NCBI GenBank assembly: GCA_025232375.1
Contig: CP060419.1
Span: 2,107,001-2,171,000, forward strand
Source: Pseudoxanthomonas sp. NC8
GTDB taxonomy: Bacteria; Pseudomonadota; Gammaproteobacteria; Xanthomonadales; Xanthomonadaceae
Reading direction: 5' to 3'
DNA: 64,000 bases
Shown piece by piece: positions 1-9,346 of the stretch; the first letter of the stretch is position 1, and every line of letters begins with the position of its first letter. The position numbers and the translations under genes were made by a program. The notes beneath the pieces are model-generated. The model worked only from the letters and a program-made list of their open reading frames with translations. It was not told the DNA's origin and searched no databases.

Positions 1-158
1 TCCGGCGCCGTAGCCGGAAACCGGTCGTCCGCGCATCCGCGCAGCCGGCGTGCACCGCTGCGGGAGCGCGGGTCGCCACGGGTCGCCAACCGCGGGAATC
101 AGTTTCCCGTGGTACGCCTGCCAACAGCAGCGGCCGATGCCGGTACACTCCGGCCCCT

Positions 159-1290
159 ATGTCCCCGGCCCCGACCCACGAATTCATCCCGCCCGGCAGC
201 CGTTTCCACGCGCTGCGGTCGCCGTTCCCGATGAAGCGCGGCGGCGCGCTGCTCGACGCCCGCATCGCCTACGAAACCCAGGGCACGCTCGACGCGCAGC
301 GTGGCAACGCGGTGCTGATCGTCACCGGCCTGTCGCCTGACGCGCACGCCGCCGCCAACGACGCCGATCCCGTGCCCGGCTGGTGGGAAGGCATGCTGGG
401 CCCGGGCAAGCCGATCGACAGCGACCGCTGGTTCGTGGTCTGCGTCAACTCGCTGGGCAGCTGCAAGGGCTCCACCGGGCCGGCTTCGATCGACCCGGCT
501 ACCGGCGCGCCCTACCGCCTGTCGTTCCCGGAGCTGTCGATCGAGGACATCGCCGATGCGGCGGCCGAAGTCGTGCGCGGCCTGGGCATCGAACAGCTGG
601 CCTGCGTGATCGGCAACTCGATGGGTGGCATGACCGCGCTGGCGCTGCTGGCGCGCCATCCCGGGATCGCCCGCTCGCACATCAACATCTCCGGCAGCGC
701 GCGCGCCATGCCGTTCTCCATCGCCGTGCGCTCGCTGCAGCGCGAGGCGATCCGGCTCGACCCGAACTGGAACGGTGGCGGATACGACGACGACACCTAT
801 CCGGAATCGGGCATGCGCATCGCGCGCAAACTCGGCGTGATCACCTACCGTTCGGCGCTGGAATGGGACGGCCGCTTCGGCCGCGTGCGCCTGGACGAGC
901 AGGTGGTGCCGGGCGAAGATCCGTTCGGACTGGAGTTTAGGTCGAAAGCTACCCTGGAAGGCCACGCCCGCCGCTTCGTCCGCCGCTACGACCCGAACTG
1001 CTACCTGTACCTGAGCCGGTCGATGGACTGGTTCGACCTTAGCCGAAGCCGGAGGTGGCGACGTGCTCGCCGGGCTGGCGCGGATCAGGGTCGAACGCGC
1101 CCTGGCCATCGGCGCCAACACCGACATCCTGTTTCCGGTGCAGCAGCAGCAGGAGGTGGCCGAGGGCCTGGCCCGCGGCGGCGCGCAGGTGGACTTCCTC
1201 GGCATGGATTCGCCGCAGGGCCACGATGCATTTATGGTCGACCTGGAACGCTTCGGCCCGGCGGTGCGGGATTTCCTCCACGGGCTCTGA
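159..1290 (+). CDS. metX: MetX-family acyltransferase (probable serine O-succinyltransferase)
   Basis: Alpha/beta-hydrolase-fold acyltransferase of the MetX family, about 375 residues. Seen: the nucleophile elbow GNSMGGM, the Asp region IGANTDILFP and the catalytic His in QGHDAF, in the order expected for the triad. In xanthomonads many MetX homologues are known to succinylate L-serine for cysteine synthesis rather than to acetylate homoserine; the cysteine dioxygenase gene just downstream fits that, but substrate is inferred. A +1 shift at 1037-1044 (CCTTAGCC where CCTGGCC is expected) joins the two halves. A second, compensated pair of indels near 936-954 scrambles five residues (RSKAT where EVESY would fit). 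The start ATG at 159 gives the usual N-terminus. Confidence 0.85.
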
Positions 1291-1366
1291 TACGGTTGCA
1301 CTGGAAACATTCTGCTAACGGACCATGCCCTAGCCTGCATGCCGGACCAAGCGGACCGCCGCCACC

Positions 1367-1950
1367 GTGCATTTCCCCGGCAAGGACCGGCTGATCGCAG
1401 CGCTCGACGCGGCCGTCAGCCTGAATGATGAAAACGCCGTCACCGCCGCGCTGCGCCGGGCCTGGTGACGCTGTTCGCCGACCGCGAGGTCGGCCTGCCG
1501 CTCGCCGTGCTGCAGCCTATCGGCGACCACTACGCGCGCCGCGAACTGCACGTCAGCGCCGAGCTCGGCTACAGCGTGATCGCAATGATGGGGGCCCGGC
1601 CAGGCACCCATATCCATGACCATGACGGCGCCTGGTGCGTCGAAGGCGTCTGGCGCGGCCGCCTCGCCATCACCCAGTACGAGCCGCGCGAACGCGACGG
1701 CGACCGCACGCGCTGGCGCTTCACCCGCATGGGCGACATCGAGGCCGGCCCCGGCACCGCCGGCAGCCTGATCCCGCCGCACGAATACCACGCCATCCGC
1801 AACCCCAGCAGCGGCGACATCGCCGTCTCGCTGCACGTCTACCAGCGCCCGCCGCTGCGCTGCCACGTATTCGTGCCCGAGGAGCCTTCCGCCAGCGACG
1901 GCTGGTTGCGCCGCGAGGAGCGCGTGCTGGCCACCGACGCCGGTGGATAG
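1367..1950 (+). CDS. Cysteine dioxygenase family cupin
   Basis: Cupin-fold iron enzyme of the cysteine dioxygenase type, which oxidises cysteine to cysteine sulfinate. Seen: the metal-binding HIHDH motif, a CVEGVWRG strand, and the second-half histidine in PPHEYHAIRN. Length is near 194 residues, normal for the bacterial family. A start at GTG 1367 is chosen because reading on from it reaches the conserved region after restoring one base near 1459-1463, where GGGCCTGG stands for an expected GGGCCCTGG; uncorrected, this start runs into a TGA at once. The ATG nearby is in another frame. It follows the MetX gene by 76 bases, suggesting joint sulfur amino acid metabolism. Confidence 0.75.
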
Positions 1951-1987
1951 CCGCCCACCGGCCACGGCCGCTATACTGCCGGCCCGC

Positions 1988-2073
1988 GCCGAAGTGGCGG
2001 AATGGTAGACGCAGCGGACTCAAAATCCGCCGGCCTTAAAACCGTGTGGGTTCGAGTCCCACCTTCGGCACCA
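1988..2073 (+). tRNA. tRNA-Leu (anticodon CAA)
   Basis: Class II tRNA of 86 bases. The acceptor arms GCCGAAG and CTTCGGC pair fully, the anticodon stem GCGGA/TCCGC holds a seven-base loop with CAA, a long variable arm follows, and the T arm contains GGTTCGAGTCC. CCA is encoded at 2071-2073. Confidence 0.95.
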
Positions 2074-2080
2074 GCACGGA

Positions 2081-2108
2081 AAAGGGCAGGCCTCACCGCC
2101 TGCCCTTT
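2081..2108. terminator. Bidirectional intrinsic terminator between tRNA-Leu and fabI
   Basis: An 11-bp perfect inverted repeat (2081-2091 with 2098-2108, loop CTCACC) of GC core flanked by AAA/TTT. It lies between the plus-strand tRNA and the convergent fabI operon and can end both. Confidence 0.75.
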
Positions 2109-2190
2109 GTCGTACACGGCCCGCCACGGGCTCACGTGCCGCAAGGCAGGGCTGCCATGGCCCTGCCCGGCTGGCGAACGCGGTCCCAGG

Positions 2191-2973
2191 TCAGGCCATG
2201 ATGTTCACCCCGCCGTCGACATACAGGGTCTCGCCGGACAGGCGGCGGGCGTAGGGCGAGGCCAGATACGCGCAGGTGTAGCCGACGTCGAGGATGTCGA
2301 CCAGTTCGCCCAGTGGCGCCCGCTGCACCGCTTCGTTGAGCAGGATGTCGAAATCCTTGAGCCCCGACGCCGCTCGCGTCTTCAACGGCCCGGGCGAAAT
2401 CGCGTGCACGCGGATGCCCTTCGGTCCCAGCTCGTAGGCCAGGTAGCGGCAGCAGGCTTCGAGCGCCGCCTTGACCGGCCCCATCAGGCTGTAGTTCGGC
2501 ACCACCTTGTTGGCACCGTAGTAGCTCATCGCGAACATCGTGCCGCCTTCGGCCATCAGCGGCGCCGCCAGGCGCGCCATGCGGACGAAGGAGTGGCACG
2601 ACACGTCCATCGCCTGCGCGAAACCGTCGGCAGACGAGTCCAGCAGTCCTCCCTGCAGGTCCTCCTTCGGCGCCCACGCGATCGAATGCACGAGGATGTC
2701 CAGCCGCCCCCACTTCCCGCGGATCGCATCGAACACCGCTTCGAGTTCGCCCGGCCTAGCGACATCCAGCGGCGCGTAGATCTGCGCACCCAGTTCCCGG
2801 GCCAGCGGCTCGGTGAAGCCGCGGGTCTTTTCGTTGAGGTAGGTGACCGCCAGGTCGGCGCCCGATTCGGCGAACGCTTTGGCGCAGCCGTAGGCGATCG
2901 AACTGTCGTTGGCGATGCCGACCACGAGCGCCTTGGCGCCCGTGAGCAGCGGACGGGGACTGTCCACGGCCAT
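2191..2973 (-). CDS. fabI: Enoyl-ACP reductase FabI
   Basis: NADH-dependent enoyl-ACP reductase of fatty acid elongation, an atypical short-chain dehydrogenase. Intact at 260 residues, the usual size. Seen: the N-terminal cofactor motif VVGIANDSSIAYG, and the Tyr-x6-Lys catalytic pair in YSLMGPVK near residues 157-164, preceded by the SYYGANK segment typical of FabI; the C-terminal SGETLYVDGGVNIMA is also characteristic. The start at 2973 is supported by AAGGAG just upstream, which lies inside the end of the acetate kinase gene, three bases away, so the two are translationally coupled. It closes a minus-strand operon with pta and ackA. Confidence 0.96.
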   Translation of the reverse strand: MAVDSPRPLLTGAKALVVGIANDSSIAYGCAKAFAESGADLAVTYLNEKTRGFTEPLARELGAQIYAPLDVARPGELEAVFDAIRGKWGRLDILVHSIAWAPKEDLQGGLLDSSADGFAQAMDVSCHSFVRMARLAAPLMAEGGTMFAMSYYGANKVVPNYSLMGPVKAALEACCRYLAYELGPKGIRVHAISPGPLKTRAASGLKDFDILLNEAVQRAPLGELVDILDVGYTCAYLASPYARRLSGETLYVDGGVNIMA

Positions 2974-2976
2974 GCC

Positions 2977-4173
2977 TTACTCCTTCGCGTCCGGTGCCGC
3001 GATAAGGCGCCGGGTGTGGCGCGCGATCATCAGCTCCTCGTTGGTGGGAATGACCCAGGCGGAAACCCGGCTGGCCGCCGTGCTGATGCGCGCCCCGCCC
3101 TCCCCGTTCGCACCGGCGTCGAACTCCGGGCCCAGCCGTAAGTCGCGTCGCGGCAGACGCGCTCGCGGATTGCGGCCGCGTGCTCGCCGATCCCCCGTGA
3201 ACACCGGGGCATCGATGCCATCCATCGCTGCGGCCAGCGAGCCGAGTTCGCGCCGGATGCGATAGACGAACAGGTCCACGGCCTCGCGCGCACCCGGTGC
3301 ATCGCTCGCAAGCAGCGTGCGCATGTCGCTGGAAATCCCCGATACGCCGAGCAGCCCGGACTCCTTGTAGATGAGGTTCTCGATCGCGCGCGCGTCCATC
3401 GACAGCTCGTCCATCAGGTAGAGCAGCACGCCGGGATCCAGCGTGCCGCTGCGCGTGCCCATCGGCAGCCCATCCACCGCGGTGAGGCCGGTCGTGGCGG
3501 CGACGCTCCTGCCCCCGGCGATGGCGCACATGCTTGCGCCGTTGCCCAGGTGGGCGACCACGACCCGGCCGGCGGCCGCGCGCGGATCAAGTGCCGGCAG
3601 CGCGCTGGCGATGAACTCGTAGGACAGGCCGTGGAATCCGTAGCGGCGCACGCCGCGCCGGGTGATCTCGGCCGGCAGGGCGAAGGCCTGGGCGAGCTCG
3701 GGCTGGCTGCGATGGAACGCGGTGTCGAAGCACGCGACCTGCGGCAACTCCGGCGCCTGCTCCAGCAGCGCGCGGACCGGCGCGAGGTTGTGCGGCTGGT
3801 GCAGCGGCGCCAGCGGCGTCAGCGCCTCCAGTGCCGCGACGACGCCCGCGTCGATGCGGACCGGGGCCGAATACGCGAGCCCGCCATGGACGATCCGGTG
3901 CCCGGCCGCGCACAGCCGGTAGCGGTCGCGATAGCCGCGCAGGAACCCGACCAGGTGCGCGACCGCGCCGCCGTGGCCGATCGACGTGCCCTCCGGCCAA
4001 CGCCGCTCGTCGATCGACGTTCCGGCCGGATCCCTGGCGACGAAGCGCGGCGCGGTGTGGAGGCCTTCGACCTTGCCGCCCAGCAGCGGTTCGGGCGTAT
4101 CCGACCCGGCCGAGAACAGCGAGAACTTGATGCTGGACGAACCGGCGTTGAGCGCGAGGATGACATCGAGCAT
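2977..4173 (-). CDS. ackA: Acetate/propionate kinase
   Basis: Acetokinase interconverting acetate plus ATP and acetyl phosphate. About 398 residues. Seen: N-terminal phosphate loop NAGSSSIKF, the RRYGFHGLSY segment with the catalytic His, HLGNGAS and the GTRSGTLDPG loop. A pair of compensating frame changes lies between about 3125 and 3190: the conserved VFTGGIGEH reads as VFTGD because one G is missing from a run (GATCCCCC on the plus strand), and the original frame returns near GLGPEFDAG. The start ATG 4173 lies 11 bases after the phosphotransacetylase stop. Gene order pta-ackA-fabI suggests overflow or acetate assimilation linked to lipid synthesis. Confidence 0.9.
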   Translation of the reverse strand: MLDVILALNAGSSSIKFSLFSAGSDTPEPLLGGKVEGLHTAPRFVARDPAGTSIDERRWPEGTSIGHGGAVAHLVGFLRGYRDRYRLCAAGHRIVHGGLAYSAPVRIDAGVVAALEALTPLAPLHQPHNLAPVRALLEQAPELPQVACFDTAFHRSQPELAQAFALPAEITRRGVRRYGFHGLSYEFIASALPALDPRAAAGRVVVAHLGNGASMCAIAGGRSVAATTGLTAVDGLPMGTRSGTLDPGVLLYLMDELSMDARAIENLIYKESGLLGVSGISSDMRTLLASDAPGAREAVDLFVYRIRRELGSLAAAMDGIDAPVFTGDRRARGRNPRARLPRRDLRLGPEFDAGANGEGGARISTAASRVSAWVIPTNEELMIARHTRRLIAAPDAKE

Positions 4174-4184
4174 GTGCACCTCCG

Positions 4185-5135
4185 TCAGCCCGCGGCCTTG
4201 TTGCCGTCCGCGCGCCGGGCCCGGGCAACGAGGGCCGCAACGGCACAGGAGGCAAGCCGCGTCATCACCGAGTCGGCACGGCTGGTCAGGATGATCGGCA
4301 CGCGGGCGCCCAGCACGATGCCCGCGGCGTCCGCGCCGGCGAGGAAGGTGAGGCTCTTGGCGAGCATGTTCCCGGCCTCCAGGTCCGGCGCGACCAGAAC
4401 CTGCGCGCGCCCGGCGACGGGTGAATCGATCTTCTTGATCTGCGCGGCCTCGAGGTTGATCGCGTTGTCGAGCGCGAGCGGGCCGTCGAGGATCGCGCCG
4501 GTGATCTGGTGGCGGTCGGCCATCTTGCACAGCGCGGCCGCTTCGATCGTCGAGGGCACCGCCGGGTTGACCGTCTCCATCGCCGACAGGATCGCCACGC
4601 GCACCTCCCCGGGCGCGTCCACCTGCAGGGCATGGGCCAGGTCGATCGCGTTCTGGACGATGTCGAGCTTTTCCGCGAGCCCCGGGGCGATGTTGATCGC
4701 CGCGTCGGTGATGATCAGCGCGTCGTCGTGGCCGGGCACGTCCATCAGGAAGCAATGGCTGATCCGCCGTGCGGTCCGCAGGCCGGTCTCGCGGCGGACC
4801 ACCGCGGCCATCACCTCGTCGGTATGCAGGCTGCCCTTCATCAGCGCCTCGGCCCGGCCCTCGCGCACCAGCGCGACGGCGCGCTCGGCCGAGTCGTGGC
4901 TGTGCGCGGCATCTTCCAGCGGGAGGCCGTCGATCGCGATCCCGTGCTTCGCCGCGACCCCCTCGATCCTCGCCCGCGGGCCGACCAGGACCGGCTGGAT
5001 CAGGCCGAGCGCGGCGGCATCCACCGCGCCACGCAGCGAACTCTCGTCGCAGGGGTGCACGATGGCGGTGGGCATCGGCGGCAGCGTGCGGCAGAAGTCG
5101 ATCAGGCGCTGGTACTTTTCGTGGCGTGGGCTCAT
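4185..5135 (-). CDS. Phosphate acetyl/butyryltransferase
   Basis: Phosphotransacylase of the Pta/Ptb family, moving an acyl group between CoA and phosphate, paired with the acetate kinase that follows 11 bases later. Intact, 316 residues, which matches the short single-domain form without the N-terminal P-loop domain of E. coli Pta. Seen: the family segments EALMKGSLHTDEVMAAV, PGHDDALIITDAAINIAP and ILDGPLALDNAIN. The acyl chain length it prefers cannot be read from sequence; short-chain forms in PHA-producing bacteria are often annotated as phosphate butyryltransferase. Confidence 0.9.
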   Translation of the reverse strand: MSPRHEKYQRLIDFCRTLPPMPTAIVHPCDESSLRGAVDAAALGLIQPVLVGPRARIEGVAAKHGIAIDGLPLEDAAHSHDSAERAVALVREGRAEALMKGSLHTDEVMAAVVRRETGLRTARRISHCFLMDVPGHDDALIITDAAINIAPGLAEKLDIVQNAIDLAHALQVDAPGEVRVAILSAMETVNPAVPSTIEAAALCKMADRHQITGAILDGPLALDNAINLEAAQIKKIDSPVAGRAQVLVAPDLEAGNMLAKSLTFLAGADAAGIVLGARVPIILTSRADSVMTRLASCAVAALVARARRADGNKAAG

Positions 5136-5162
5136 CGCGTGCTCCGTTGGCGCCTTGCGTGC

Positions 5163-7472
5163 TCAGGATTTCCTGCGTTTAGTGGTCGGCCGCTGCGTGG
5201 GCTTGCGGCCAAGAAGGTCGCGGATCCGCTCCAGCATCGCGGCCTGCGCGGCTGATGGCTCGGTCCGCTGGACCCGCTCGTCGGCAAGCAGGCGCTCGAA
5301 CAGCCGCACGAAGCGATCGCGGTCCTGACCGGCGGCCAGCAACCGCGGCAGGGTCTGCAGCGCCTGCTCGCGCGCGTAGCGGACGATGATTTCCTGCTCA
5401 CCGCGTACCCGGCGCCATTCCTCGAGGGTCAGCTCCGGCAGCAGTTCCCGGTAGTCGCGCGCGATGTCCGCCCGCAGCACCAGTCTGGAAATCGGCACGT
5501 CGCCATGCGTCGCCAGCAGCGCACAGGCACGCGCGAACGCCTCCGCATATCCGCCCTCGGCGACCGCGGCCACGGCCTCCTGCACGAAAGGCAACCCGCG
5601 CGCGTCGCCGGACGGGTCGGCACTGGCAGCATCGGCAGGATCGGCGCTGCCGACGGAAAACAGGCTGCCGTAGATGCCGAAGAACGCCGCTTCGCTGGCC
5701 GCGTCGCGGATGCCGCGGTAGTAGTCGAGCGATGCGCTGACCACTTCCGCGAACAGGGCCTCGCCCCGGCGCGTGGGCGCATCGGGCGGAACCGCCACGC
5801 GCTGCCGCTTCACCGCATCGGCGGCGACGTCGAGCCAGCCAAGTAAGGGATTGCGATCCGACAGCCCCCAACGCTGCATGCGCAGCGGATGGAGCTCGCG
5901 CGCAAGGTGCGCCGTGTAGTCGTTCGAGATCGACTGGACCAGTAGGCGAGCGAACAGTTCGTACGCCCGCTGGTTGAACTCCGACACCTGCGCCACGGTC
6001 TCGAACGGCCGCTCGTCGGCACGCTCGAAACGGTTGAAGCGGCGAATAAGGTCCTCGAGGCGACGCTCGTGGAACGTGACCTCGTACGCGGGCTTTCCGT
6101 CCTCTCCGCGGGCCTCGGTGATCTCCATGGCATAGAGCCCGGGCGCCAGCAGCTCGACCGACTTGAGCACCGAGACGATCTGCGCGTGTTCCTTCCTCGC
6201 CACGCGGCCGGAGACGAATATGCCCAGGTGGCCGATGTCCCATGGTGCAGGAGGCCGACGATGACCTGGCCGCGCGCCTTGATCTCGTCGGTGCTGCCGT
6301 AGACGTCGGCCACCCAGTTGAAGGCCTGCTGCGGCGGGGTGATGTTGTCGCCCATCGAGGCGAACAGGACGATCGGCACCTTGATGTCGCGCAGGTCGAA
6401 CGACTTGCCGTTGCCCCCGCGCGTCTCGCCGGACCACAGCTTGTTGCCGATGAACAGGTTCCGCGTGATCCATTCGATCTCCTCGCGGTTCATCAGGTAG
6501 AACCCGCCCCACCAGCGTTCGAACTCCAGGAAGCGCGGCGGCTCGGTGTCGGCATTGGCGAACAGGTGGTAGTACTTGTCCCAGAAGGTGTTGGCCGGGT
6601 TGAGGTTCTCGAAGTTCTGGACCAGTAAGGCGCCGTCGAAGGTGCCGTTGCCGAGGTCGGCGGTGAGCGATGCGAGCCAGCTGCCGCCCAGCAGCCCGCC
6701 GGCATAGCGCATCGGGTTGTCGCCCTCGCCGTCTGTAAGGCCCCGCCCCAGTACGACATCGGTGCGCCGTTGATCACGATCGGGCCGGTGTCGTCGGGAT
6801 CGGAAGCCGCCATCATCATCGCCGCCCAGCCCCTTGGCAGTTGCCGACGATCGCCGGCTTCGGGCTGTCCGGGTGCAGTTCGCGCAGCTTGCGCACGAAG
6901 CGCTGTTCGGCTGCGCATACGTCCAGCAGCGTCTGCCCCGGCTCCGGCTCGCGGAAGAACACCAGGAAGTACACGGGGTGCCCGGCATCCAGTGCGACGC
7001 CGACCTGCGAATCGTCCTTGAACCCGCCGATGCCCGGGCCGTGCCCGGCCCGCGGGTCGATGATCAGGTACGGGCGCCGGCCTGCATCGACGACCACGCC
7101 CGCGGGCGGAACGATGCGCACGAGTGCGTAGTTGACCGGTCTTTCGAAGCCGCGGCCGTCGAGCACGGTCTCGTAGTCGAAGTGCAGCACCGGCGGCTGG
7201 CCGCGCTGCACGTGCTCGATGTAATTGTTGCCGCTGGCTGGCGGAGCGTGTCCCAGAACAGCACGGACCGCTGGCCGAAGTCGATCGCGTAGGCCGGCCA
7301 TCCGGACCACGCGTCCCAGGCCGCCATGGGCGTGGCCGCGGCCGCGTCGACATGCGTGCTCCATGCGCGCTGGAGCCGTTCCCCGAGCTGCCGTTCCGCG
7401 TTCGCCACGCGCTTTTCGAACAGGCGTGCGACCTTGCCGGCGACGTCCGGCTACGTGCAAGCGATCCGACAT
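5163..7472 (-). CDS. DUF3141 protein (PhaC-like alpha/beta hydrolase)
   Basis: Large DUF3141 family protein of roughly 760 residues, distantly related to PHA synthases. The N-terminal stretch has the family hallmark FGQRSVLFWDTLRQ, then RPYLIIDPRAGHGPGIGGFK and a nucleophile-elbow region IVGNCQGA, followed by PIVLFASMGDNITPP (probable acid residue) and the GHLGIFVSGRVARKEH segment with the likely catalytic His. It is split by at least five frameshifts (about 6240, 6735, 6825, 7240 and 7430). The start is uncertain: ATG 7472 or 7484, with a frame change before the conserved VARLFEKRVANAERQL. It heads the pta-ackA-fabI operon (27-base gap), so a role in acyl or PHA metabolism is inferred. Confidence 0.75.
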
Positions 7473-7827
7473 CCATACCGACACCCCTTCGCGGTGCTGG
7501 TGGAGGAAGCCTGGAGGTCGGTCGCCTGCCGGTGCGCCGGACGCGTCCGATTCCAGTTTCCGGGGTGGACCTCATCGTGCCTGGCCGCAATCCACGGGCA
7601 GGCCATGCGGGTCCGATTGTAGGAGAACTCTGGCGGGCCGTGACGAACCCGGGCAGGGATCGCTGATGACGCCTGCAGCGCCGCGGACAGCCTGGCGGAA
7701 TGACGCCCCCTCCCCTCCACCGGCCGCCACGCACCCCCGGCCGATCCGGATTCCCGGCATGCGGCCGTCACGGCGCACTCGCGACCGGCCGCGCATCCTC
7801 CGCGTGACCGGATTGCGGAGTGGCGAT
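7473..7827. other. Intergenic region without a supported gene
   Basis: Divergent spacer between the DUF3141 operon and the DUF3247 gene. Open frames here on both strands lack family features or a credible ribosome binding site. It presumably holds the two promoters, but no clear -35/-10 pair was recognised. Confidence 0.4.
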
Positions 7828-8115
7828 ATGAACGAGCGACCCGAGCGCCTGCTGACCGGGGGACCGGGGCATCGCGCGGCTCAACGCGATGATCCACGCG
7901 CTGGATGACGAGGAGCAAGTCCGCCTGACCTGGACGATGGCCGGGTGCTGTCCGGCGTGGTCGCCGCGCGTCCCTCGCTGCAACTGTTCAGGCCGGAGCA
8001 CGGCGACCGGGGCTACAACGCGCTGCTGCGCCTGGAAGCGCTCCGGGGCGATGCGGCACCCCACTATCTCTGGCTGGACCGGATCATCGACGTGACCCGG
8101 CTCGGCAGCGCCTGA
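7828..8115 (+). CDS. DUF3247 family protein
   Basis: Small cytoplasmic protein of about 95 residues resembling the DUF3247 family, which I know mainly from Xanthomonadaceae. After joining frames the sequence runs MNERPERLLTG, IARLNAMIHALDDEEQVR, LDDGRVLSGVVAARPSLQLF, HYLWLDRIIDVTRLGSA. Two frame changes are needed: near 7862 (GGGACCGGGGC) and near 7930, where CTGACCTGG replaces an expected CTGACCCTGG. Function unknown; the family is predicted to form an Sm-like small beta barrel, which is family knowledge and not seen here. Start ATG 7828 fits the conserved N-terminus. Confidence 0.7.
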
Positions 8116-8196
8116 CCGGCGAGGCGAATCACGCCTCGCCTGGGGCCGCAGCGCGTCCGCGTCCGGGGTGCCGTGGCCATCACCGCGCGCCGCGCA

Positions 8197-8433
8197 TCAG
8201 GCGGCGGCAGCCGCGGCGTCATAGTGCCGCGTCACCAGGCCGGCGATGATTTCCTCGCACAGGCTTTCCAGCGCCATGATCCGCACCGTGCCATAGCGCG
8301 CCAGGCGGATGATGTGCTCGACGTAGATCTCTCGCCCGTATTCGACGGTTTCACGCATCGATTTGGTGAATCCGTGCGGGATGAAACCGCGGGTGCCATC
8401 CTTGCTGCCACCCACGTAAAGGACGATGCTCAT
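8197..8433 (-). CDS. Small conserved hypothetical protein
   Basis: Intact 78-residue protein beginning MSIVLYVGGSKDGTRGF and ending in a run of six alanines. The N-terminal VLYVGGSKDG and the later VRIMALESL recall short xanthomonad proteins of unknown function, but I cannot name a family. No signal peptide or membrane segment. It stands alone between convergent DUF3247 and an upstream 180-base spacer that shows nothing else. Confidence 0.6.
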   Translation of the reverse strand: MSIVLYVGGSKDGTRGFIPHGFTKSMRETVEYGREIYVEHIIRLARYGTVRIMALESLCEEIIAGLVTRHYDAAAAAA

Positions 8434-8615
8434 TCGGCCGTTTCCTCTTCTTCTGTTTTGCGTCCGGTCGACGCATGCAGTCTGCGCAGCGGGACGTTAC
8501 GATCCCGTGCACCAGAAGTTAGAGGGCGTATGTTTCGGGACGCTGACGCACACGTTGCCGTTCATGCGCCGACCACCCGCGATCCAACGCGACGAAACCA
8601 GGGCTATGAGCGCGA

Positions 8616-9092
8616 TCACCTGCGCATCGATGGCCACCAGCCGTGGCCGTGCATCGCGTAGTGGTCGGCGGCACGCTCGAACGGATTGCGCACCGAGATG
8701 CCACCGCAGAGGAAGTACACCGGCACGAACAACGGCCCGAGCAGCATGTACTGGTACACATGCGCGCGCTCGTGGTCGCCCAGCCGCACCGGCGGATGCG
8801 CGCAGCGCCCGGCGCGGTGTTCGTAGGTGCTGCAACGCACATCGAGATCCTCGCCGGTGGCCAGGATCACATTGCCTGGGGTCATCGCCCCACCCGGCCC
8901 CCATGGCCAGCGATGGAACACCAGCGCGCGCTCGCGGCGACTGAAATGCACCGACGCCCCGGCCGCCATTCCGGTAAGGCCGGCGATCGCACCGATCACG
9001 GTCCATGGCGAGGCCCATGCCACGCCGAACACGAAGCCGGCACCGCGCAGCCAGCCGGGCACGCGGGAAACGCGCGGTGGGCCGCCGCTCAC
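8616..9092 (-). CDS. Membrane-associated protein with HExxH motif
   Basis: 158-residue protein with a hydrophobic N-terminal segment (GAGFVFGVAWASPWTVIGAIAG, about residues 16-37) and a second one (MLLGPLFVPVYFL) after the motif DHERAHVYQ, in which H-E-R-A-H fits the zincin HExxH pattern. Proteins with HERxHVRQ followed by a G-P-x-F-x-P hydrophobic segment recur in proteobacteria without known function, so this is a plausible but unproven small metalloprotease. The GTG start at 9092 lies 13 bases after the PspC-domain gene, suggesting an operon. Alternative start codons downstream would remove the first membrane segment. Confidence 0.6.
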   Translation of the reverse strand: MSGGPPRVSRVPGWLRGAGFVFGVAWASPWTVIGAIAGLTGMAAGASVHFSRRERALVFHRWPWGPGGAMTPGNVILATGEDLDVRCSTYEHRAGRCAHPPVRLGDHERAHVYQYMLLGPLFVPVYFLCGGISVRNPFERAADHYAMHGHGWWPSMRR

Positions 9093-9105
9093 CCGGCCCG
9101 GCCCT

Positions 9106-9315
9106 TCAATCGGCTTCGTTCGGGATCAGCAGCCACAGCAGCAGGTAGACGAGGATGCCGGGGAATGCGGCCGAAAGCAGCGACGCCACCACGTAGAAGA
9201 CCCGCAGCCAGGTGGAACTCCAGCCGTAGCGGTGCGCGATGCCGCCCATCACGCCGGCGATCATGCGGTCGTTCAGCGAGCGTGACAGTCCGGGATTCAC
9301 ATTGCTGGCGTTCAT
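9106..9315 (-). CDS. PspC domain protein
   Basis: Short PspC-type membrane protein of 69 residues. Seen: the PspC signature LNDRMIAGVMGGIAHRYG followed by WLRVFYVVASLLSAAFPGILVYLLLWLLIP, a hydrophobic hairpin or helix, and a short polar tail. PspC modules sense or respond to envelope stress. The start ATG 9315 is chosen over the longer frame from 9402, whose added residues are Arg-rich and unlike the family. It lies in a minus-strand string with the DUF5329 gene before it and the HExxH protein after it. Confidence 0.85.
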   Translation of the reverse strand: MNASNVNPGLSRSLNDRMIAGVMGGIAHRYGWSSTWLRVFYVVASLLSAAFPGILVYLLLWLLIPNEAD

Positions 9316-9346
9316 GCGCTGGCTCCGTCGGGCTGGCGCGGCCAGT

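Noticed and set aside
1-158. Short plus-strand frame 50-340 at the window start
   Set aside because: Overlaps the MetX gene in another frame and shows no family features; the leading 158 bases hold nothing else I can support.
2002-5328. Long plus-strand open frames (2002-3141 and 3550-5328)
   Set aside because: They mirror fabI, ackA and pta on the other strand; Arg/Ala/His-rich sequence without motifs, as expected of high-GC shadow frames.
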